NCBI GenBank assembly: GCA_038123735.1
Contig: JAYPAP010000001.1
Span: 1-64,000 of the forward strand
DNA from: REDI01 sp038123735
GTDB lineage: Bacteria; Myxococcota_A; UBA796; GCA-2862545
Direction: 5' to 3'
Length of the DNA stretch: 64,000 nucleotides
Below the pieces are notes generated by a model that saw only the letters and a list, made by a program, of their open reading frames with translations, had not been told where the DNA came from and made no database searches. Position 1 is the first letter of the stretch. The number at the start of each line of letters is the position of its first letter. Made by a program: the position numbers and the translations under genes. Of this stretch, positions 54,176 through 60,758 are shown piece after piece.

Positions 54176-55057
54176 ATGCGATATTCAATGGTATTGGCGG
54201 CTCTCGTAGCAGCCCTTCCCGCCTGCACCTTCGATGAAGGGCTCGTGATTCAGGATATGACTGGCACGGTCGTGGTTCCCCGCGCGGCCGCTACCCGGCA
54301 AATGCCAGGAGATGAAGAGGGAGCCACCACGACCGATGTTCGACTGATCGGTCCTGTTGTTCTCGGTTTCTACTCTGATGTGCGCAGCGACCTGTACTCG
54401 TATCCGCATCCGGATGTTGGACCGGCCTTCTCGTCGCAGGCTTCCGGAGATGCGTATCCGTACGGCGGTACCACCGTCGGAGACATTCGGCACCCTTGCG
54501 TGTCCGACCTTCGATGCCGGGTCACAAGTGGTCGATTCCTTTCGTACGACGGTATTCTCGACTGGTTCGGGGAGAAGTATCAGACTCCGGTCCTCAACGG
54601 TGCTGGAGAGGAGATCGAGTCGGGCGAGTACATCCGTCAGACATGCTTCGAGCGGTTGTTCTACACGAACGATGAGGAGATCCGGGTCGTCGCCCAAGAC
54701 GAAAATGAAGACGGCACGATCGACCTATCTGACCTGCAATTCGTTGAGAACGCAGATGGCGATTTTGAGGCTGAGTTTAAAGTGGTTCAGCAGGAGTTCT
54801 TCCCCGGCATGAGGCTATGGGGGTGGATGGATAGCCCGGGCACCGTCAGCGGGAACTTGAATACCTGCGATGAGCAAAACGGCTTCGTTGACAACCAATA
54901 CGACGATAGCTTCGCCGTCGGGGTCCAACATGCCAACCTGCTGAACTTCCCAAATGAGTACATTCAAGAAGGGGACTTCGTCGCTGGTGAGGCGCCGGAG
55001 TACTCCGCAGTCGATGATGAAATCCGCATCGTTCTCGACTTTGAGGTGACCCAATGA
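54176..55057 (+). CDS. Lipoprotein partner of the TonB receptor
   Basis: 293 residues. GGAG six bases before the ATG, nine bases after the receptor stop. The signal peptide ends in the lipobox LPAC (Cys17). The mature protein is acidic, rich in Tyr, Asp and Gly, with several cysteines; DENEDGTIDLSDLQF looks like a calcium-loop or dockerin-like stretch. No family is recognised. It is coupled to the receptor upstream and overlaps the next lipoprotein start (ATGA), so the three probably act together at the outer membrane, possibly as a receptor with surface-exposed substrate-binding subunits. Confidence 0.8.
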   Translation: MRYSMVLAALVAALPACTFDEGLVIQDMTGTVVVPRAAATRQMPGDEEGATTTDVRLIGPVVLGFYSDVRSDLYSYPHPDVGPAFSSQASGDAYPYGGTTVGDIRHPCVSDLRCRVTSGRFLSYDGILDWFGEKYQTPVLNGAGEEIESGEYIRQTCFERLFYTNDEEIRVVAQDENEDGTIDLSDLQFVENADGDFEAEFKVVQQEFFPGMRLWGWMDSPGTVSGNLNTCDEQNGFVDNQYDDSFAVGVQHANLLNFPNEYIQEGDFVAGEAPEYSAVDDEIRIVLDFEVTQ

Positions 55058-56080
55058 TGAACATCATGACGCGCTACGCACCACTCGTTGCTGGTCTGAT
55101 GGTCACCGGTTGTGACTACACGGGAGACTTCCTCTTCCCACAGCCGGTGGAAACCGTGCCAGGCATCCAAGACTTGGGTCAGCTTGAACCTACGGAGTGG
55201 GAGACCCTCGACGAGATTCGGGCGGCGGCAAAGTTCGGTGAGATCGGCGCCACTGGTACCGCCGATGTGGGCGGCATGTCGTTTACGTTCACCGGAACGG
55301 GTCGGGATGTCTGTGTCTTCGTCGACCCGGAGACCGTTTCGTGGACGCAAAGCGTCTCGCGGACCAATCCGGTCGCAGGATTTACCTGGCCAGATAACCT
55401 CCTTGACGACGGGGATATCGACCTCTTCGCTGGCGTGAGCGTGTATTACAGCGGCTCCCCAGGACAAGAGATCGGCGGCTTCGAAGTCCGATACCAGGAT
55501 GCTCTAGGGAATGAAATCCCAGTGGAATTCAACGAATGTTCCATCATCGGAACCTTCTTCCCAGCCGGCGGTGGACACTCCGGGCGTGCCATGCCTGAGT
55601 ATTGCACGCTTTCTAGTACTCAGACTGGCGTCGACTACACCGTCGTGCTGGAGACCTTCTCCAGTCCCGCGGATGATGACCGTCTGGGCTACGGACTCGT
55701 ATTCCTCGATGGTCCATGTTCCGACGTTGACAATCTGATCAACTCGGAGCTGCTGAACAACAGTGAGTGTCTCTTACTCGGTGAGAGCATCAACCCGGCG
55801 CATGCGCACGACTACCGCGACGCGCCGTTCTTGGTCGAAGGCCAGGAGAACCTGGGTAGCTTCACCTGGCCGGCATCGGACNNNNNNNNNNGCATCGGAC
55901 GATGTCGAGAAGCTCTTCTGTTCGGTCTACGCGGCTCAGTCATCGCTCGACTTGCGTAAGTACTGCGAGGATGAGGAGACCAACCTCCGGGATAATCTCC
56001 TGACCCGCGCCGCTTGTAACGATGGCACCCGTCGTTGCTACTGCGGCGACATGGAAGAGAGCCCCAACGCAAATCAGTGA
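55054..56080 (+). CDS. Second lipoprotein partner of the TonB receptor, with a false gap
   Basis: About 335 residues after merging the contig ends. The ATG overlaps the previous stop (ATGA). Lipobox VTGC (Cys20 from the first ATG; an in-frame ATG lies four codons in). The mature part is beta-rich with many cysteines, ending in a Cys-dense tail (CSVY, KYCEDEE, AACNDGTRRCYCGD) likely braced by disulfides. As written, ten Ns at 55882-55891 shift the frame and create an early stop at 55959. Collapsing the nine-base repeat restores the frame to the TGA at 56078-56080. The gene then overlaps the convergent CCA enzyme gene by seven bases. Function unknown. Confidence 0.8.
55873..55900. other. Probable false gap: 10 N between identical 9-base ends
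   Basis: GCATCGGAC lies immediately left (55873-55881) and right (55892-55900) of the N run. Merging removes 19 bases and restores an open frame PASDDVEKLF. The apparent frameshift is therefore an assembly artefact. Confidence 0.8.
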
Positions 56081-57342
56081 GATTGTGCGGTGATGTGGGC
56101 GAGGCGCTCGAGTGCCTGCGCCCGGTCACCGAGCTCTCCATTGAGTTGAGCGGTGTAGAGTTCGTCCAGGATCGCTCCCATTGCCGGTCCGGGTGAAACG
56201 CCGTGTTTGATCAGGTCGCGGCCTTTGAGGAAAGGCTCGGGTGGTCCCTCAAGCACGCCCAAGATGGCAGCGCGTGCGGCGGCAGCTTCTGGCTGGACGT
56301 CGTGGGGTCGCAAGGCGGACTGAGCGCAAAAAAGAAGCGTGAGTCTTACGTCGACGGCGAGATGGCGTAGTTCAGCATCGGTGGCCGGTTGTCTGTGTAA
56401 GTGTTGGAGAATCGCAAGTACTGACTCACGACACGGCGAGCCGTTCCACCGAAAGAGGCGCAGCCGGTCCAAGATGGCGGTCGCCCCTTCGAGTGGGGTC
56501 CTCGATAGCCATATCGCAAGGAAGATTGCGAGAGAATCACCGGCTGAGAGACTCGGTGGCTTCGGTGCGTTCGAGAAGCGGGAGAGTGCTGCGTCCACTT
56601 CAGGTGCATCGCGCAATTCTGGGAAGATGCGGTCCAAAATGCTGGTGGTACGGGCAAGGTTGAGGCCGATGGCGTGATCTTTGCCTCGGAGCATGAGCTT
56701 CGCCCACTCTTCAAGTATCCGTTCAGGGGGCAGCTCATCGATCGTGGCGTTCCGGCACAATTGATGAAGGGTTTCATCAGGTTGAAAGCCAAATCGAGCT
56801 GCGAATTGGATAACGCGAAGGGCCCGAAGGGGATCCTCGAGGAAGGTGTCCTTATCTACGGCTCGCAGGCGACCAAGCCGCAAATCCTCCCTTCCTCCAG
56901 TGGGATCGAGGAGTTCTTCGCGCAGCGGGTCAAATAATAGGGCATTGATCGTCAGGTCGCGGCGCCGACACGCCTCTTCCACGCCCATGAACGGGTCACC
57001 CTGCACCAAAATACCGCGATGACCGGGCCCACTATTGCTATCACGACGAGGAATGGAGACATCGAACTCGGTTTTGCTCACCTTCGCCTTGAGCACGCCA
57101 AAGCTCTTACCAACCGCATTGACCCGCCCAAGTTCCCCGAGGGCGGTCTCCAGTTCATCGAGGGTGATGCCGTGCACCTCAATGTCCCAGTCCTTGGTGG
57201 GCAATCCTAAGAGCGCATCGCGTACGCAGCCGCCGACAAGGAATGCGCGGCCTCCGCGCCTGCCAACCGACTGAGCAATCTTTACCGCGCCAACCGGTAC
57301 ATGAGGGAGTTTGACGTCGGACTCGAGAACTTCAGTCTTCAC
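56074..57342 (-). CDS. CCA tRNA nucleotidyltransferase / poly(A) polymerase family enzyme
   Basis: 422 residues from a GTG at 57342, which overlaps the previous stop by 11 bases; no in-frame ATG is available and the ribosome site is weak. The head domain has the class II signature LVGGCVRDALLG (35-46) and the metal pair Asp51 and Asp53. RRRDLTINAL and the neck motif DPLRALRVIQFAARFGF follow. The C-terminal half is helical. Such enzymes add CCA to tRNA 3' ends or A tails to RNA; the two are hard to separate by eye. The seryl tRNA gene without encoded CCA at 58857 shows that a CCA-adding enzyme is needed. Confidence 0.88.
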   Translation of the reverse strand: MKTEVLESDVKLPHVPVGAVKIAQSVGRRGGRAFLVGGCVRDALLGLPTKDWDIEVHGITLDELETALGELGRVNAVGKSFGVLKAKVSKTEFDVSIPRRDSNSGPGHRGILVQGDPFMGVEEACRRRDLTINALLFDPLREELLDPTGGREDLRLGRLRAVDKDTFLEDPLRALRVIQFAARFGFQPDETLHQLCRNATIDELPPERILEEWAKLMLRGKDHAIGLNLARTTSILDRIFPELRDAPEVDAALSRFSNAPKPPSLSAGDSLAIFLAIWLSRTPLEGATAILDRLRLFRWNGSPCRESVLAILQHLHRQPATDAELRHLAVDVRLTLLFCAQSALRPHDVQPEAAAARAAILGVLEGPPEPFLKGRDLIKHGVSPGPAMGAILDELYTAQLNGELGDRAQALERLAHITAQSH

Positions 57343-58099
57343 CGTATCGCTTGCCTGTGGACTTGTTGGCCTCAACGTCGCCCGTTTGGACTTTATCGTC
57401 CGCAAACATGGCTTCCGCGGTGGCGTAGTTTCCACCAAGCCAACTGATCACGGTGTCTTCGAGGGTTGGGTCTTCATCTAGGAGGTCGACGCCTCGAGCC
57501 GAGGATTTTGGCTGAATCAGCTTTTTGGTGCCGCCGACCTTCGAGATCAGATATTTGGCTGCCGCCGAAGCACTCCGATCCTCTTGTCCGGCGACGATGA
57601 GCAGCGGGCGATCACCATAGCTGCTGATGTGGGAGCTCGGCTTATGCCCTTGCGCATTAAGGGATGGGCTGAAGAGGATGGTCGTTTGTAGACCGGGGTC
57701 CTGGGCCGCAGCCTCGACCGCAAGGTTGGCCCCTAATCCAGCACCCACCAGGGCAACCGATTCTACCCGTTTGGCACGAAGCGCCTTGACGGCCGCCTTT
57801 ACGTCGAGTGACATCGCAGGCCAGTTGGGGTCGGATTGGGTGATGTCTGCGGATTCCCCATGGCCACGCAGGTCAATTCGGATGACGAGGTAGCCCAGTT
57901 TATTTAGTTTATCACCGAATAATCGCCAATCGAGGGATGTCCGAAGTTGGTCATGGAGGAGCACGACACCACGCTTTCCAGACCCATCGAGGTCACCCTT
58001 GAGTACGGCTCCGTCTTCGGCAGTCAGAGTGACCGGGGCTGCAAATGCTGTGGCAGCGTAAAATGCGGAGAGTAGGGTGATGGTTCGAACGAAGCGCAT
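57332..58099 (-). CDS. Alpha/beta-hydrolase-fold secreted protein lacking the nucleophile
   Basis: 255 residues with a signal peptide (1-20, FAA-A). The fold is clear from GVVLLHDQLRTS, DLRGHGES at 76-83, VALVGAGLGANLA and LLIVAGQEDRSA. The nucleophile elbow, normally GxSxG, reads GAGLG at 119-123, so Gly replaces the catalytic Ser. The usual C-terminal His region reads SSARGVDLL without His. I expect it to be inactive as a hydrolase and to bind a ligand or partner in the periplasm. Repeated GTTCCGTGA boxes lie upstream (58104-58164). Its stop overlaps the start of the CCA enzyme gene. Confidence 0.82.
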   Translation of the reverse strand: MRFVRTITLLSAFYAATAFAAPVTLTAEDGAVLKGDLDGSGKRGVVLLHDQLRTSLDWRLFGDKLNKLGYLVIRIDLRGHGESADITQSDPNWPAMSLDVKAAVKALRAKRVESVALVGAGLGANLAVEAAAQDPGLQTTILFSPSLNAQGHKPSSHISSYGDRPLLIVAGQEDRSASAAAKYLISKVGGTKKLIQPKSSARGVDLLDEDPTLEDTVISWLGGNYATAEAMFADDKVQTGDVEANKSTGKRYGED

Positions 58100-58103
58100 G
58101 AGA

Positions 58104-58164
58104 GTTCCGTGAGCACAGGCAGGTGAACAACACCGACCATACCGTAATGTTCCGTGAACAGGGG
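58104..58164. promoter_or_regulatory. Two GTTCCGTGA boxes, one inside a TGTTC-N3-GAACA palindrome
   Basis: GTTCCGTGA occurs at 58104-58112 and 58149-58157, 45 bases apart, about four helical turns. The second copy is part of a perfect 13-base palindrome (58148-58160). They lie in the promoter region of the hydrolase-fold gene that starts at 58099. Spacing and symmetry suggest a regulator binding twice; LexA-like recognition is conceivable but unproven. Confidence 0.3.
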
Positions 58165-58302
58165 ATGTTGTCCACGGCAGACACGGATTCCCAACACGTT
58201 TGGAACAGTATGGGGATTCAATCGTTGGCGATGCGGCGAAGACGTCGTTAGACGTCGGGGGCGAATTCGGGGCTCACCCCGATGTTCTTTTCTGGATTGC
58301 CG

Positions 58303-58836
58303 ATGAGCCAGCCCGAACCAGCAAGCTCCGGTGTAAATGATGTGGAGTTGAAGCGCTTTATGGCAGCTGCGATCGCGCAGGCTGCGGAAGCGGAGCGTTT
58401 AGGAGATGTCCCCGTCGGAGCCGTTGTGGTGCACGAGGGAGAAGTCATTGCTGTCGGTCATAATGCCCGTGAGCTCGACCAGGATCCTACCGCGCATGCG
58501 GAGATGGTTGCGATTCGGCGGGCGGCCGAACATCTGGGTAGTTGGCGGCTCGAGGGGTGCACCTTGTATGTCACGCTTGAGCCCTGTCCGATGTGTGCTG
58601 GAGCCATGGTGCTCTCGCGGATTGAGCACTGTGTCTTTGGAGCGTCGGATCCCAAAGGCGGATTCGTCGGAACGCTGGCGGATCTTTCAGATTTTGACGG
58701 TTTAAATCACTCGTTTCGGGTGACGAAAGGCGTCATGTCTGAGGCCTGTGCCGAGCAATTATCGGGATTCTTCAGAGGAGTCCGTGAAAAGAAGAAGGCA
58801 GAGCGTCTTCTTCGACGTTCGGTGGTGGACCAGTAA
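58303..58836 (+). CDS. tadA: tRNA-specific adenosine deaminase
   Basis: 177 residues from the ATG at 58303; another ATG at 58282 is possible and neither has a strong ribosome site. Zinc ligands and catalytic Glu are in HAE (His65, Glu67) and PCPMC (Cys95, Cys98). The context DVPVGAVVV, GHNARE and ASDPKGGFVGTL is standard TadA, which converts A34 to inosine in tRNA-Arg(ACG). The C-terminal FFRGVREKKK helix is present. It ends 20 bases before tRNA-Ser(CGA). GACGTC occurs twice, four bases apart, upstream (58241-58256), with no clear meaning. Confidence 0.93.
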   Translation: MSQPEPASSGVNDVELKRFMAAAIAQAAEAERLGDVPVGAVVVHEGEVIAVGHNARELDQDPTAHAEMVAIRRAAEHLGSWRLEGCTLYVTLEPCPMCAGAMVLSRIEHCVFGASDPKGGFVGTLADLSDFDGLNHSFRVTKGVMSEACAEQLSGFFRGVREKKKAERLLRRSVVDQ

Positions 58837-58856
58837 GCGACTGTGACTTAGAATTT

Positions 58857-58943
58857 GGAGAGGTGGCCGAGTGGACGAAGGCGGTGGATTCGAAATCCAC
58901 TGTACGTGCATGCGTACCGAGGGTTCGAATCCCTCTCTCTCCG
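58857..58943 (+). tRNA. tRNA-Ser (anticodon CGA)
   Basis: 87 bases with a long variable arm (type II). The acceptor GGAGAGG pairs with TCTCTCC. The anticodon stem GTGGA/TCCAC holds loop TTCGAAA, anticodon CGA for UCG codons. The T arm is GAGGG-TTCGAAT-CCCTC. Discriminator G at 58943; CCA is not encoded. Confidence 0.95.
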
Positions 58944-58960
58944 CTCCTTACCTAAACTTT

Positions 58961-59048
58961 GGAGAGATGACCGAGTGGTCGAAGGTGCTCGCCTGGAACG
59001 CGAGTGTAGGGCAACCTACCGAGGGTTCGAATCCCTCTCTCTCCGCCA
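58961..59048 (+). tRNA. tRNA-Ser (anticodon GGA)
   Basis: Type II tRNA. The acceptor GGAGAGA pairs perfectly with TCTCTCC. The anticodon stem CTCGC/GCGAG (outer pairs) has loop CTGGAAC, anticodon GGA for UCC/UCU. T arm as in the neighbouring tRNA-Ser. Discriminator G at 59045 and CCA encoded at 59046-59048, unlike the first copy. Probably cotranscribed with it, 17 bases apart. Confidence 0.95.
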
Positions 59049-59072
59049 TTTTAACGTTCTGACGTGCGTAGT

Positions 59073-59170
59073 GAGGGTCGGGTCCATGGGACTGCGACCC
59101 GTGAACTCCGCCAGGTCCGAGAGGAAGCAACGGCAGCGGCCACCGTGGGGCTCATGGTTGCCCGGCTCTC
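59073..59170 (+). ncRNA. ffs: Small signal recognition particle RNA (4.5S type)
   Basis: About 98 bases. The universally conserved domain IV apical hairpin is intact: CAGG/AGCA symmetric loop, TCC/GGA stem and GAGA tetraloop (a GNRA), within GCCAGGTCCGAGAGGAAGCA. The ends pair as GAGGGTC with GGCTCTC, then GGG with CCC and CCATG with CATGG. It follows tRNA-Ser(GGA) by 24 bases. The last 19 bases lie antisense to the end of the pseudouridine synthase gene. The RNA binds Ffh to target membrane proteins. The exact ends are inferred from pairing. Confidence 0.85.
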
Positions 59171-59802
59171 TCTTCGCACGTCAGATCAGCCGGCGCTCCG
59201 GCAAGACTCCACAGTTTTATCATGTCGCCTGGGATTTCGGCGTTGAACGTCAATGCTTCGCCGGTGGCGGGATGGGTTAGGGTCAGAGAGAACGCGTGTA
59301 GGGCTAGTCGGGGCCACGCCAGGCCAGCCTCATTACCGTAGCGGCGATCGCCCACAATGGGGACGCCCGCCATGGCCGCATGTCGTCGAATTTGGTGAAA
59401 GCGACCGGTTTCAAGGTGAACACGGGCTGCGGTGAAGCCTGACCGCTGGCTGATGGGATGTGCCTGAGTGCTCGCCGCCTTTCCGTCCAATGGGGTGGAC
59501 CAGTGCGCAGGCTCCGAGAGACGCCCGTATAAAACGGCCGCGTAGGACCGATGAATGTTGTGCCGTCGAAATGCTCTGGCGAGGTGCGCTCGGGCGAGGT
59601 CACTGCGTGCCAACACCAGTAGGCCAGACGCGGGTTGGTCTAGTCGATGCGGGAGGGTGGTGTTGGGCTCATTCTGTTGGACGGCCTCAATCAGCCCAGG
59701 AAGTTCCGTTTTCGTCTTCTGAGAGGGCATCCCATGGGGCTTTTCAACCACCAGAAGATCTCGATCTTCATAGATGACGCGGTGTTCTGCCTTGGTCGAC
59801 AT
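59152..59802 (-). CDS. RluA-family pseudouridine synthase
   Basis: 216 residues from the ATG at 59802, with GGGGAG five bases upstream. The catalytic motif is HRLDQPASGLLVLAR, where Asp forms the covalent intermediate. KPHGMPSQ near residue 25 and LETGRFHQIRRHAAMAGVPIVGDRRYG are standard RluA signatures. No S4 domain is present, so it resembles short members such as TruC/RluE-like or RluA itself; whether the target is rRNA or tRNA is open. The gene lies 26 bases after recR in the dnaX operon direction. Its 3' end overlaps the SRP RNA gene on the opposite strand. Confidence 0.9.
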   Translation of the reverse strand: MSTKAEHRVIYEDRDLLVVEKPHGMPSQKTKTELPGLIEAVQQNEPNTTLPHRLDQPASGLLVLARSDLARAHLARAFRRHNIHRSYAAVLYGRLSEPAHWSTPLDGKAASTQAHPISQRSGFTAARVHLETGRFHQIRRHAAMAGVPIVGDRRYGNEAGLAWPRLALHAFSLTLTHPATGEALTFNAEIPGDMIKLWSLAGAPADLTCEERAGQP

Positions 59803-59828
59803 GCTCACTCCCCGCGTCCTGGGTTCAG

Positions 59829-60431
59829 TTACAAGGTGCGCCGATTCTCAAGGGCCCGTGCCAGGCTCACCGCATCGGCGTGTTCGATTGCGGTGCCAAC
59901 GGAGAGTCCGTGTGCCAGTCGCGTGGCCGCAATACCGAGTGGCTTTAAGATCCGTGCGAGGTAAAGTGCAGTTGAGTCGCCCTCAATATCCGGATCGGTG
60001 GCTACGATCACCTCAGTGATCTCCTCAGACCGGAGTCGCTCGAGAAGTGGACGGATGCGAAGTTGGTCGGGGGTGATGCCATCGAGGGGGGAGATGGCTC
60101 CATGAAGGACGTGGTAGCGGCCACGGAATTCTCCGGTTCGCTCGAAGGCCAGGACATCCTGAGGGTGCTCTACGACCAGGAGCGTATTGGGGTCGCGATT
60201 CGGACGACTACATAGGGGACACGGGTTTTCTTGGACCGTGGTGAGCGTGCAGCACGACGCACACTCCGTGATCTGCTCATCGAGGTCGGCGAGGGCGGCC
60301 GCCAGGTCGGAGGCGACTTCACCAGGGTGGGTGAGCATCCAATAGATCAGTCGAGTAGCAGTCTTTTCGCCGATTCCTGGGAGTCGCGAGAGTTGCTTCA
60401 CGGCCGAACGAATGGGGTCGGATTGTGCCAT
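59829..60431 (-). CDS. recR: Recombination protein RecR
   Basis: 200 residues, the family length. A helix-hairpin-helix (LSRLPGIGEKTATRLIYWML) is followed by a four-cysteine zinc motif (CASCC, CPLC) and a Toprim domain with VVEHPQDVLAFERTG and ATDPDIEGDSTALYLARIL. The GLSVGTAIEHAD walker-like end is present. RecR acts with RecF/RecO to load RecA at gaps. It follows ybaB by nine bases, in the usual dnaX-ybaB-recR order. Confidence 0.97.
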   Translation of the reverse strand: MAQSDPIRSAVKQLSRLPGIGEKTATRLIYWMLTHPGEVASDLAAALADLDEQITECASCCTLTTVQENPCPLCSRPNRDPNTLLVVEHPQDVLAFERTGEFRGRYHVLHGAISPLDGITPDQLRIRPLLERLRSEEITEVIVATDPDIEGDSTALYLARILKPLGIAATRLAHGLSVGTAIEHADAVSLARALENRRTL

Positions 60432-60440
60432 CGGCCCTCG

Positions 60441-60758
60441 TTATCCAAGAAGGCCGGGAGGAATGGGCAGGCCTGCGGCGAGCTCCCCCATGTTTTGCTT
60501 GGTGGTCTCGCGCGCCTTGCGCAAGGCCTCGTTCATGGCCGCACGCATCAAGTCTTCCAGCATCTCGGGGTCTTCGGCAGCCGAAGGAGCGATGGAGATG
60601 TTCGTGCATTCATAGGCGCAGGTGACTTCAACGGTCACGAGGCCGCCCGCGGCACTCCCGCTCACCACAGTGGCTTCCGAGCGTCGCTTCATCTCTTCCA
60701 TGCGTTGCTGGAACATGCCCAACATTCCGCCCATACCACCTAAATCAAACGGATTCAT
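60441..60758 (-). CDS. ybaB: YbaB/EbfC family nucleoid-associated protein
   Basis: 105 residues from the ATG at 60758 (GGAG upstream); a GTG at 60773 would add five residues. The sequence begins MNPFDLGGMGGMLG and continues with a coiled helix (MFQQRMEEMKRR), the beta strand GGLVTVEVTCAYE and a helix EMLEDLMRAAMNEALRKARE. These are normal for the DNA-binding dimer. It overlaps the dnaX stop by 14 bases and precedes recR, the standard gene order. Confidence 0.95.
   Translation of the reverse strand: MNPFDLGGMGGMLGMFQQRMEEMKRRSEATVVSGSAAGGLVTVEVTCAYECTNISIAPSAAEDPEMLEDLMRAAMNEALRKARETTKQNMGELAAGLPIPPGLLG

Noticed and set aside
55882..55959. Truncated lipoprotein / pseudogene
   Set aside because: The frameshift disappears when the duplicated nine-base contig ends are merged.
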